Positions 27,418 through 36,433 of a stretch of DNA of 64,000 nucleotides are shown one piece after another. The translations under genes and the position numbers were made by a program. How positions within the stretch are numbered: the stretch's first letter is position 1; every line of letters starts with the position of its first letter. Location: the NCBI RefSeq assembly GCF_006381105.1, contig NZ_VDET01000002.1:124001-188000 (forward strand), in the 5' to 3' direction. A model generated the notes under the pieces. That model worked only from the letters and a program-made list of their open reading frames with translations. It was not told the DNA's origin and made no database searches. Source of the DNA: Flavicella sediminum. Lineage in GTDB: Bacteria; Bacteroidota; Bacteroidia; Flavobacteriales; Flavobacteriaceae.

Positions 27418-29697
27418 ATGAAAAAAATAACCCCTTTTATACTTTCTTTATTCCTTATAGGATGTAACGTGCATAAACAGGCTACGAAGAACACCAACAA
27501 TACGGATCTTAGTCTGAATGGAACTTGGAATTTCTTAGCCAATAATGACATCCAAGAAACGGAAGTTTTACATGCCAATTATTCAACTTGGGATCAAATG
27601 AGCGTTCCTGGAAATTGGGATTCGGAGAACAAATACTCCAATTATGTCGGCAAAGGCTATTATCAAAAAAACATTACGATTCCACAAGCATGGAAGGGCA
27701 AACAAGTACGCTTAAAATTTGATGCTGTTTATGAAACTTCAAAAGTATGGCTTAATGGAGAATTACTGGGCACACACAAAGGCGGCTATACTCCTTTTGA
27801 ATTCAATATCTCAAAAAATGCTAGTTATGGTGCTATAAATTCACTTGTCGTTTTGGCCGACAATAGCTTTAAGCGTGGTGCTTGGTGGGCATGGGGAGGA
27901 ATTAGTAGAGACATCCATATTTATACAAATGATGCAATCCGATTGGTTTGGCAACATATAGACGCTGTTCCAAACTTTTCAAAAGGAATAGTTCATTTTA
28001 AAATTGAGTATAAAATAGAAAACAATGGAGAAAAAGCAGAACACTTAAAAATTGTTTCCAATATTAAAACTGCCTCTGGAGATACCTGTGTTACAAAGCA
28101 ACAAATGCTGGAAGCACAAAATGGCATTACAAAAACAAGTGTTGAGTTTTCAGAAAAACTAGCTGATTTGGAATTATGGCATTTTGATCATCCTACTTTA
28201 TATCTTTTAACTTCAGAAATTTCAACCAAGTCAAAAATATTACAAATAGATAGCGCTAAATTCGGAATTCGAAAATTAGAAGTCAAAGGAGAAAAGTTAG
28301 TTCTAAACAATGAACCTATACGTGTTAATGGATTTAACCGTGTTCACGATCATAGATCCTTTGGAAATACAGAACCTGATGAACTCATTCAGCAAGACAT
28401 ACTTGATATCAAATCTTTAGGAGGTACTTTTTCTAGAATCATGCACGCCCCTGCTTCAGAAAACTTATTGGCCTTTTGCGATAGTATTGGTTATATGCTA
28501 ATTGAAGAAATTCCTGTTTGGGGAAGAGGTGCTCCTAATGCAAGGGCAAACAATCCTATTACTAAACAATGGCTAACGGAAATGATTGAAAGAGATTACA
28601 ATCATGCCAGTGTTGTTGGCTGGAGCGTAGGTAATGAAATTGGTAATTTAGATGGTGATTGGGCCGACATGACCATGACACCTGATCAGTACAACTATGT
28701 AAATTCTATGTTTGACCATGTGATCGCTTTAGATCCGAATAGATTAAAAACGTATGCTAGTTTTACGGCTTATTTACCAAAATCTGACAACACCAATGAA
28801 CCTGTAGCTAAGGCAGATTTTATTTCAATAAACACCTATGGGAAAGCCTATGACAAAGCTGTAAAAACACATAAAAAATTTCCGAACAAGCCTATTTTCT
28901 TTTCTGAAATTGGAAAGGGACAAATTGGAGAAACGAACACTTCGCAACTGGCCAAATCCTTAGTTGACGATTTAGCCGAAATTCAAGAATTACCTTATGT
29001 TATGGGTTCGGCTTTATGGACGTATAACGACTATAGAAGTAATTACAAAGCCACACCTGCTTCAGGAAACAGAGCATGGGGTGTGGTAGATGTATGGAGA
29101 AATAAAAAACCCGTCGCTTATAATCAAATTCAAGATATTTATGCCCCTATCAAAAATATCTCTTTCACTTTAAGTGACAGATGGATAAATGTAATGGTTA
29201 CCCCTAAATCAATTAAAGAATTACCTAGCTACATTTTAAAAAACTACCACCTGACTTGTCGCTTTTTTGATGAAAACGATAAAGAAATAGCTTCTCAAAA
29301 ATCTAAACTACCTACAATACATCCTGGAGACGAATTGTTTTTTATCTCCTTCAAAAATATTTACAAAGCGGCTTATTTTAAAATTTCATTGCAATCGCCT
29401 CTAGGAATAGAAATGAAAACAATTTTCAATCATTCCAAAAAATCGTTAAAAAAAGACCAAAATCTATCAGATAGAATTATTCATTTGGAAAAGAGAACGA
29501 ACGAAATTATACTCGGTTACAATGTATCAGAAGAAGAAACTTCATTCACCATTAAATATGGAGAAAACATTCCTTCAAAAACTATTGAAACCAAGCTTAA
29601 AGGATCCATTAAAATTCCTTGGCAATCTAACAAACCGTTCACTATTCAAATGAAATCTAACAAAAGTGACTGGTCTAAAATAAAAAGCATCAACTAA
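27418..29697 (+). CDS. GH2-family glycoside hydrolase lipoprotein
   Basis: 759 residues from the ATG at 27418, chosen because it gives a lipoprotein signal with lipobox LIGC (C16); the in-frame ATG at 27370 does not. N-terminal sugar-binding domain (~30-170, LNGTWNFL, VPGNWD, WWAWGGISRDIH), immunoglobulin-like domain (~175-285) and TIM barrel (~290-590). Acid/base E407 in GWSVGNEIG and nucleophile E497 in IFFSEIG are both present. GH2 enzymes are mostly exo-beta-galactosidases, glucuronidases or mannosidases; a beta-galactosidase acting on galactan oligosaccharides fits the GH117 and GH16 neighbours. Anchored in a cell membrane facing the periplasm or surface. Confidence 0.9.
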   Translation: MKKITPFILSLFLIGCNVHKQATKNTNNTDLSLNGTWNFLANNDIQETEVLHANYSTWDQMSVPGNWDSENKYSNYVGKGYYQKNITIPQAWKGKQVRLKFDAVYETSKVWLNGELLGTHKGGYTPFEFNISKNASYGAINSLVVLADNSFKRGAWWAWGGISRDIHIYTNDAIRLVWQHIDAVPNFSKGIVHFKIEYKIENNGEKAEHLKIVSNIKTASGDTCVTKQQMLEAQNGITKTSVEFSEKLADLELWHFDHPTLYLLTSEISTKSKILQIDSAKFGIRKLEVKGEKLVLNNEPIRVNGFNRVHDHRSFGNTEPDELIQQDILDIKSLGGTFSRIMHAPASENLLAFCDSIGYMLIEEIPVWGRGAPNARANNPITKQWLTEMIERDYNHASVVGWSVGNEIGNLDGDWADMTMTPDQYNYVNSMFDHVIALDPNRLKTYASFTAYLPKSDNTNEPVAKADFISINTYGKAYDKAVKTHKKFPNKPIFFSEIGKGQIGETNTSQLAKSLVDDLAEIQELPYVMGSALWTYNDYRSNYKATPASGNRAWGVVDVWRNKKPVAYNQIQDIYAPIKNISFTLSDRWINVMVTPKSIKELPSYILKNYHLTCRFFDENDKEIASQKSKLPTIHPGDELFFISFKNIYKAAYFKISLQSPLGIEMKTIFNHSKKSLKKDQNLSDRIIHLEKRTNEIILGYNVSEEETSFTIKYGENIPSKTIETKLKGSIKIPWQSNKPFTIQMKSNKSDWSKIKSIN

Positions 29698-29714
29698 AGT
29701 TTTAAATTCCGATT

Positions 29715-32700
29715 ATGAAAAACCTATATACGCTACTCTTCCTACTTGTCCTATTTTCTTGTACATTGCAAAAAAAACATGAGTCGACTTATGAACCAAC
29801 CACTAGTAGTTTAAATGGTGAATGGAAATTTAACACCATTTACGGTCAAGGTTCAAACCCCTTAAATATTCAGGAACTAGCTTCTGATATTGTGATTGAT
29901 AACGATGATCAAAACAAGGTTGAAATAAAAGGAAATTGGAATACTAAAAAAATTGGAGGAAGAGGCTCTGTTTTTTATGGACAAAACTACTTAAGTCATC
30001 ATTTTTCTAAAAATGAATCAGCAGATAATTATGTGCGTTTCAAACCTTCAATAGCTAAAACTGGATATTATGAAGCATTTGTTAAATATCCATTTGCTTC
30101 ACATTTAACCGCTCAAATTAACATCAACAGTTCAGAAGGAAAAACATCAAAATATGTAAGTCAAAGAACTGATTGCGGACAATGGATTAGTTTAGGGATC
30201 TATAAATTCAATGCTTTAGAAAACAATTATGTAGAAGTTACTGCCATTACAGAAGGTGAAGTGGCTGCAGATGCCATACTTTTCAGACCTATTTCTAAAG
30301 AAAAATATGTAGAAGCAAAAGAACAACCAAATCAGATTTATTTACCCGAATTCAACGATTCAGATTGGCATCATTTAAAAGTTCCTGGTCACTGGGGAAT
30401 GATCAATTCTTATTCTAATTACAATGGTTTGGCTTGGTATCGAAAAGAATTTGAATTGCCAAAAACATGGAAACCGAATGCGAATGAAAAAATTAGATTA
30501 AAATTTGATGGGGTTTATCATGTTGCTAAAGTATATTTAAATGGCCTATTTATAGGAAAACACCGAGGTGGATTTACTCCTTTTGAATTTGAAGTAAAAG
30601 ACATTTTAAATTTTAAAGAAAAAAATACGATTGCTGTTGAAGTCGACAATAGAAATAAAGTTGGTGCCACATGGAATTGGGGAGGAATTATTCGAGGTGT
30701 TCATTTAATTAAAAATAACGTTGTCCGAATTAATAACCAATACATGCATGCTGAGCCTAATTTAACAAAAGGAACGGCAAGTTTAAAATTGAAAGTAAGG
30801 TTGGAGAACAATTCTTCAGAATCCAAAAATATTACTATCCATTCTATAATTTCTAAAGACGGAAAATTAGTAGAGCTAAACAAAACCGTTTCCGTTGCTG
30901 CGCAAACAACAATGGATGCAGAGCTAACAGGAAGTTTAAAAGCTAGCGATGTAAAATTATGGCATTTTGATCATCCTGAATTGTACAATTTAGAAACAAC
31001 AATTTCAGAGCAAAACAAGTCCATAGATTTGAAAACCGATCATTTTGGAATACGCAAAATTGAGGTTACAGCTTCTAAATTGTTATTAAATGGTGAGCCT
31101 GTTCGTTTAGGTGGATTTAACCGTGTAAGTGAGCATCGATTTTGGGGTTCTTCAGAACCTTTAGAAGTTTTAGAAAAAGACATGGATTTGATGAAAGAAG
31201 CAGGCGCAAACTTTATGCGAATTATGCATGGTACCCAAAACGAAAAACTCATTGATTTGTGTGATAAAAAAGGAATTCTAATTTTTGAAGAAGCCAATGT
31301 TCGTGATTTAAGCAACCCTGAATTTACACCTCCCCACTACCCTTTAGCAAAAGAATGGATTAAGGGAATGGTGGAACGTGATTGGAATCACCCAAGTATT
31401 ATTGGTTGGAGTGTTGGAAATGAATTAAGCAATCATTATGATTATGCAAAGTTAACGATGGATTATGTTCGTGAAATGGACCCAAATAGATTGGTTACTT
31501 GTGTTAGTAATAGCGGACAAAAAAGTTTTTCCAATCGTAAAACTGATCCGAATACGGAAGTAGATATTATTATGCACAATATGTATCGTTGGCAAGGAGA
31601 ACCTCAAGTTATTATTGATAAATTGAGGAGCGAATGGCCAGAAAAACCCATCTTTATTTCAGAATATGGTTTTGACCCGTATCCAACAACTTCCTTAGAC
31701 GGAGATCAACAGATATTTTCTGACTGGAACCAACATTGGAGAGGCAAAAATGAATTTGTTATTGGAGGTTCGCTTTGGACATTCAATGATTATAGAAGTG
31801 GTTATGCAGCAACTTCACAAGAAGAAAATAGAGTTTGGGGACTGGTTAGCGTTTGGAGACAAAAAAGAAGAATGTTTGACAGAGTTGCCAAAGAATTTAG
31901 CCCTATCAAAGATATTAAAGTCGAAAACTTAACCATTTCTAATAACAAAGCAAACGTGATCATTCCTATTAGAGGATTAGCAGATTACCCAAGCTACAGT
32001 TTAAAAGGCTATCAATTAGTCTGGTCTTTTAGAGCTCCTGAGGGAAAAATAGTTTCAAAAAACTCGAAAAACCTGCCTTTACTTTCACCAACTGACAAAA
32101 CATGGAGTGGTGAAATTACTTGGAGTAAATTACCTGAAAACTTATTGGATTTACGTATCCAACTTATGAGTCCGACAGGCTATGCACGTTATGAAAAAAC
32201 AATCTCCTTAAAAACACCTAATGCTCCAATAATTAAGGCCGTTGATTTAGGCGACAAATCTGCACGTGTGTTGTTTGAAAAAGTTCCTGGAGCTAAAGAG
32301 TATTTTGTGCGCTATACAAATGATGACGGAACGATAACAGAATCATTTAAAACAATTACAAATGCCATTGAAATTGAAAACTTAAGCAATCATAAAGCCT
32401 ACACTTTTAGTGTCATTTCTATAAATGAGAAAGGAGAATGTCTAGCACCTAATTCAATAGAAGCAACACCAAACGGAAAACTACTAGCACCTAAAATTTG
32501 GGAAGCATTTATAACAGATAATAAAGCTGTGATTGGTTATACAAGTGAATTTGAAGACACGTTTTACAATGTAAAATATGGTGCTTCAAAAGAAAATTTA
32601 AATAACGAATTTAGATCTAATGTTAGAGGTATGATGACCATTGATTTAGAGAATGAAAGTGAAATTTATTTCCAAATTCAACGAGAAACTAAAGGTCAAA

Positions 32701-32735
32701 AAGGGAGTTGGTCGCAAATAATTAAAGCAAATTAG
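29715..32735 (+). CDS. GH2-family glycoside hydrolase lipoprotein with nested carbohydrate-binding-like and C-terminal FN3 modules
   Basis: 1006 residues; lipobox FSC with C16. The GH2 N-terminal domain starts at ~30 (SLNGEWKFN) but is interrupted at ~55-200 by a golvesin/CBM-like sandwich (YVRFKPSIAKTGYYEAFVKY...ADAILFRPIS). It resumes at FNDSDWHHLKVPGHWG. TIM barrel ~455-750 with acid/base E570 (GWSVGNELS) and nucleophile E650 (IFISEYGFDP). A fibronectin type III domain follows near 840-930. Probably a beta-galactosidase-like exo-enzyme of the galactan pathway. It begins 17 bases after the first GH2 gene. Confidence 0.88.
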   Translation: MKNLYTLLFLLVLFSCTLQKKHESTYEPTTSSLNGEWKFNTIYGQGSNPLNIQELASDIVIDNDDQNKVEIKGNWNTKKIGGRGSVFYGQNYLSHHFSKNESADNYVRFKPSIAKTGYYEAFVKYPFASHLTAQININSSEGKTSKYVSQRTDCGQWISLGIYKFNALENNYVEVTAITEGEVAADAILFRPISKEKYVEAKEQPNQIYLPEFNDSDWHHLKVPGHWGMINSYSNYNGLAWYRKEFELPKTWKPNANEKIRLKFDGVYHVAKVYLNGLFIGKHRGGFTPFEFEVKDILNFKEKNTIAVEVDNRNKVGATWNWGGIIRGVHLIKNNVVRINNQYMHAEPNLTKGTASLKLKVRLENNSSESKNITIHSIISKDGKLVELNKTVSVAAQTTMDAELTGSLKASDVKLWHFDHPELYNLETTISEQNKSIDLKTDHFGIRKIEVTASKLLLNGEPVRLGGFNRVSEHRFWGSSEPLEVLEKDMDLMKEAGANFMRIMHGTQNEKLIDLCDKKGILIFEEANVRDLSNPEFTPPHYPLAKEWIKGMVERDWNHPSIIGWSVGNELSNHYDYAKLTMDYVREMDPNRLVTCVSNSGQKSFSNRKTDPNTEVDIIMHNMYRWQGEPQVIIDKLRSEWPEKPIFISEYGFDPYPTTSLDGDQQIFSDWNQHWRGKNEFVIGGSLWTFNDYRSGYAATSQEENRVWGLVSVWRQKRRMFDRVAKEFSPIKDIKVENLTISNNKANVIIPIRGLADYPSYSLKGYQLVWSFRAPEGKIVSKNSKNLPLLSPTDKTWSGEITWSKLPENLLDLRIQLMSPTGYARYEKTISLKTPNAPIIKAVDLGDKSARVLFEKVPGAKEYFVRYTNDDGTITESFKTITNAIEIENLSNHKAYTFSVISINEKGECLAPNSIEATPNGKLLAPKIWEAFITDNKAVIGYTSEFEDTFYNVKYGASKENLNNEFRSNVRGMMTIDLENESEIYFQIQRETKGQKGSWSQIIKAN

Positions 32736-32737
32736 TA

Positions 32738-33506
32738 TGAAATTAACACGAATAGACATCATTGGCAAAATGGAGAAACAGAAAATAGTCAATTGGGCTA
32801 TACAGAAGGACTTTCGCCAGGATATGCCCATACTTATGAAAAGGCTATAAAAACCAAGCGAATTCGTTTTTCATCTAAGAATTCAAACCACTTTCATATC
32901 AAAAAATTTCGTATTTACGAAGAAAACATAGAATGTGAATTTCCTAGAAATATATTATCTAACAACGCAGACAATATTGTAACAGGTTTAAATAACCTTT
33001 CAAAGGACAGTCAAGTTACAATTACTGCTAGTGGTCTTTATAACGATACCTTTAAAATTTCTGATGTTGCTAATGGTAGTATTACAACAGGGTGGGTTTC
33101 TCAGAAAGAAGGTGAAAAATGGTTGGAGTTTGAATGACCTTCAGGAAAAAAGTTGGACATATTCAGTTCATAAATAGGTAAAAAAAAATAATTGGAATGG
33201 ACTTGTTTCGGATTATAAAATTGAGGCAGAAGTTCATGGAGAATGGGTTGAAATTGCAAGTTACGATGCGAAAATCAGTAATAACTTTGCCGAAGAATAC
33301 CATACTTATGGAATGGATTGGAATGAAAAAGAATTGATTTTTTATTTTGATGGAAAAGAGATTAGAAGAGAGAAAATACATTTTGTTATAGCGAAGCACC
33401 TATTTGGTTAAGTCTAGCAATTAAAAAATGGTCAGGTACAGTTTCTGATGGAATTGATGGTACTTCATTGAAGGTGGATTATGTAAGATATCATAACAAA
33501 AAATAA
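32738..33506 (+). pseudogene. GH16-discoidin gene fragment (5' half lost, frameshifted)
   Basis: Starting 3 bases after the GH2 stop, the sequence aligns with the protein at 37677-39005 from its NTNRHHWQNGE segment to the final DYVKYY. The whole 5' half with the signal peptide and catalytic EIDxxE is missing. There is a TGG-to-TGA stop at 33135 (WPS in the intact gene), a frameshift in an A-run near 33180, and another near 33370. It is therefore a dead fragment. It fuses exactly behind a complete GH2 gene, which marks a recombination junction. Confidence 0.9.
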
Positions 33507-33542
33507 TAAAATTAAAAAAACATAGTAATCAAACAACACAAA

Positions 33543-34670
33543 ATGAAACATCTAGCATTAGTTTTAATTACAGTTACTCTTTTAAGTTCTTGTAAAGTAC
33601 AACCAAAAAAAACTGTTGAAATAAAAAAATCAGATTATAAAATTGAATTAGGAGAAGTTAGGCTTCAGTCTAAATTTGAAAGTGATACAATGAGTGTTTG
33701 GGGAGGTTCCATTACAAAAGGAGATGATGGTTTGTATCATATGTTTTATTCTCGATGGAAAAAAGATTTAGGTTGGGCTTGGGCTACACATTCTGAAATA
33801 GCACACGCTGTTGCTGAAAGTCCTTTTGGACCATTTAAGTTTAAAGATATTGCTTTGGGAATTCGAGATTCAAAATTGTGGGATGGTTTATGTACACACA
33901 ATCCTACAGTTCACAAATATGGCAATAAATATTACTTGTATTATATGGGAAATACAGGTGACGGAAAAGTATTTGGAGAACCTGGAGAAATAAAACTAAA
34001 CCCTATTCATAGAAATAATGCGAGAATAGGTGTAGCAGTTGCCGAGAACCCAAACGGACCTTGGAAACGTTTTGATAAACCATTAATTGATGTGAGTAAG
34101 GATAGCACAGCTATTGACGCGTTATTAGTGAATAATCCATCAATTACCAAAAGACCAGATGGAGGATATTTAATGGTGTATAAGGCAGTAGGTAAAAAGA
34201 AAAAAGGAATATGGGGAGGTCCGGTAGTGCATTGTGTAGCAACATCTGATAATCCTACAGGACCATTTGTAAAATTCGACAAACCAATTTTTCTAGCTAA
34301 AGGACACGATTTCCCTGCTGAAGATCCTTTTATTTGGTATGAAGCTGGAAAATATAGAGCAATTTTAAAAGATATGCATGGAGCATTTACAGATGCAGGT
34401 ATGGCGTTGGTTTTATTTGAATCTGAAGATGGATTTGATTGGACATTATCTAAAAATGCATTGGTTTCAAAATTAGAAATTAAATGGGAAGATGGAACGG
34501 TTCAAAAAGTAGCTAATTTAGAACGCCCCCAAGTTTATTTAGAAAATGGAATTCCAAAAGTTCTTGTATGTGCTTCTGATGTAAAAGATAGTAAAGGTGT
34601 GCTTCAATCTTTTAATGTTCAAATTCCAATTCAAACTATAAAAATTAATAATGAAGAATCTAAAAAATAG
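33543..34670 (+). CDS. Five-bladed-propeller glycoside hydrolase-like lipoprotein (GH43/GH117-like), copy 1
   Basis: 375 residues with lipobox LSSC (C17). Repeated propeller-blade motifs are visible: SVWGGSITKGDDGLYHMFYSRW, THNPTVHKYGNKYYLYYMGN, NPSITKRPDGGYLMVYK, AEDPFIWYEAGKYRAILKD. These fit the GH43/GH68/GH117/GH130-type five-bladed propellers, and EDPFIW resembles a catalytic-blade motif, but I cannot name the family or catalytic residues with confidence. A close paralogue ends the cluster (40281-41363). Probably an exo-acting enzyme on galactan oligosaccharides, by context. Confidence 0.82.
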   Translation: MKHLALVLITVTLLSSCKVQPKKTVEIKKSDYKIELGEVRLQSKFESDTMSVWGGSITKGDDGLYHMFYSRWKKDLGWAWATHSEIAHAVAESPFGPFKFKDIALGIRDSKLWDGLCTHNPTVHKYGNKYYLYYMGNTGDGKVFGEPGEIKLNPIHRNNARIGVAVAENPNGPWKRFDKPLIDVSKDSTAIDALLVNNPSITKRPDGGYLMVYKAVGKKKKGIWGGPVVHCVATSDNPTGPFVKFDKPIFLAKGHDFPAEDPFIWYEAGKYRAILKDMHGAFTDAGMALVLFESEDGFDWTLSKNALVSKLEIKWEDGTVQKVANLERPQVYLENGIPKVLVCASDVKDSKGVLQSFNVQIPIQTIKINNEESKK

Positions 34671-34917
34671 TTTTATATCCGTTTTTTCCTTTTCCGTAAC
34701 CTTTATAGGTTTAGCACAATCAAATTTTGATTTTAAAGAGTTACTCCCTGAAAAGTTTGACAAAGCAAATATTATTCAGGAAAAAGATTACAATGTTTGG
34801 GGTACCAATATTTTAAAAGGAAAAGACGGAATTCCTAAAGCATTGATCATTGCCATTTTACCTAAGGATAGTGAAGTCTCTTTTTCTTTGGTAATTCCTT
34901 TAAAATATAAACATTGA
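34651..34917 (+). pseudogene. Remnant of a third propeller-hydrolase gene
   Basis: An 88-codon frame starting inside the last codons of the previous gene. It has a signal peptide (residues 1-22, ending LAQ) and then NVWGTNILKGKDG, which corresponds to the first-blade motif VWGGSITKGDDG of the propeller lipoproteins. After that the similarity ends in a short hydrophobic tail. I read it as a 5' fragment of a truncated propeller gene; a small expressed exported peptide cannot be excluded. Confidence 0.55.
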
Positions 34918-34921
34918 TTTT

Positions 34922-36382
34922 ATGAAATTAGAACTCAAAAACCACCTATTCAAAAGTGTTTGTTTGTTGTTTACTTTGATTAGCTATCAGTTACAAGCGC
35001 AACAAAAGACCTACAATATTGTTTGGATAAATGCTGATGATTTAGGAAGAGAATTATCTTGCTACGGACATCCTGCAGTGCAGACACCAAATATTGATGG
35101 TTTGGCAAAACAAGGAGTTTTGTATACCAATGCTTATGCCAATGCCCCTGTTTGCTCTGCAAGTAGATCGTCTCAAATTACAGGAATGTATCCAATAGCT
35201 ATAAATTCGTTAGATCACAGAACCTTAAATATGACCGCTTTGCCTGATGGCATACAACCTATTACTGAGTTTTTTAAAAAAGCCGGTTATTTTGTAACCA
35301 ATGGAAATGGATTGAATTTATTAAAAAGTGGAGGTAAAAAAGATTACAATTTTATTCCAAGTATTAAATACGATGGAACAGATTGGAATCAAAGAAAGCA
35401 AGGGCAACCTTTTTTTGCTCAGGTTCAGATAAAGTATCCACATAGATTGTTTGTAAAAGATAAAAAAAATCCAATCAATCCAAAAGATGTAGTGTTGCCT
35501 AAATGCTATCCAGACCATCCGTTACTAAGAGCAGATTGGGCTCTGTATTTAGAATCTATTCAACATTGTGATGCTATTGTAGGTGAAATTTTAAAAAAAT
35601 TAGAAGCAGATGGATTGGCAGAGAATACGATTGTATTCTTTTTTGGAGACCACGGTCGTCCACATCTTAGAGATAAACAATTTTTATACGAAGGAGGATT
35701 GCAGATTCCTTTAATTGTAAGATGGCCAAGTCAATTAAAACCCAATAAAAAAGACAAACGTTTGGTCAGTTTGGTAGATGTAGCAGCTACTAGTTTGGCT
35801 ATATCAGGTATTAAAACTCCGTATAAATTACACGGTAAAGTGTTCTTAGGAAAAAACACAAAAAAACGTACATATATCTATGGATTTAGACAACGTACAG
35901 GAGATGCCGTAGAAAATATGAGAAGTATTACCGATGGTCGTTACAAATTAATTTGGAATAGAACGTATGACAGACCCTGGATGCAGTTAACGAGTTATAA
36001 AAAATTACAATATCCTGCTTTTGCCTTGTATCATTATTTATATAGTAAAGGAGCATTAAAAGCTCCGTACAATCAGTTTATGGCGGCAACAAAGCCAGAG
36101 TTTGAATTGTTCGATTTGAAAAAAGATCCTATGGAATTTAAAAATTTGGCAGGAAAAAAAGCTTGTAAAAAAGTTCAAGAAAGATTATTTCAAACTCTAT
36201 CATCCAACTTAAAATCCTATGAAAAAAATATGATTTTTGAAGATGAGGCAACCATTGCCAAAGCCAAACAGGGTTCTAAAATTTATTATAAAAAAGCATT
36301 GGAACAACAAAAACCAGAAGTTTCTGTAGAAGCTTCTTATGAAGAAATAGTAAAAGATTGGGAAGAAAGACTTTTACAGTAA
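34922..36382 (+). CDS. S1-family sulfatase (formylglycine type)
   Basis: 486 residues with a signal peptide (1-27, ending LQAQ). Metal-binding DD at 39-40 (INADDLGRELSCYG), the sulfatase signature CSASR beginning at C78, and FFGDHGRPHLRDK for the second half of the active site. CxAxR rather than CxPxR is a variant that anaerobic-type maturases (anSME) can convert to formylglycine; no maturase gene is in the window. It should remove sulfate esters, which makes a sulfated galactan such as porphyran or sulfated agar the likely target. Exported to the periplasm or surface. Confidence 0.9.
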   Translation: MKLELKNHLFKSVCLLFTLISYQLQAQQKTYNIVWINADDLGRELSCYGHPAVQTPNIDGLAKQGVLYTNAYANAPVCSASRSSQITGMYPIAINSLDHRTLNMTALPDGIQPITEFFKKAGYFVTNGNGLNLLKSGGKKDYNFIPSIKYDGTDWNQRKQGQPFFAQVQIKYPHRLFVKDKKNPINPKDVVLPKCYPDHPLLRADWALYLESIQHCDAIVGEILKKLEADGLAENTIVFFFGDHGRPHLRDKQFLYEGGLQIPLIVRWPSQLKPNKKDKRLVSLVDVAATSLAISGIKTPYKLHGKVFLGKNTKKRTYIYGFRQRTGDAVENMRSITDGRYKLIWNRTYDRPWMQLTSYKKLQYPAFALYHYLYSKGALKAPYNQFMAATKPEFELFDLKKDPMEFKNLAGKKACKKVQERLFQTLSSNLKSYEKNMIFEDEATIAKAKQGSKIYYKKALEQQKPEVSVEASYEEIVKDWEERLLQ

Positions 36383-36433
36383 ATCAATTAATTTTTGAAT
36401 GATCATAAATAAACAACATAAAATATAACAAAG

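Noticed and set aside
33135-33137. TGA as a selenocysteine or readthrough codon in the GH16 fragment
   Set aside because: The intact gene has TGG there, and the fragment has no 5' half and further frameshifts.
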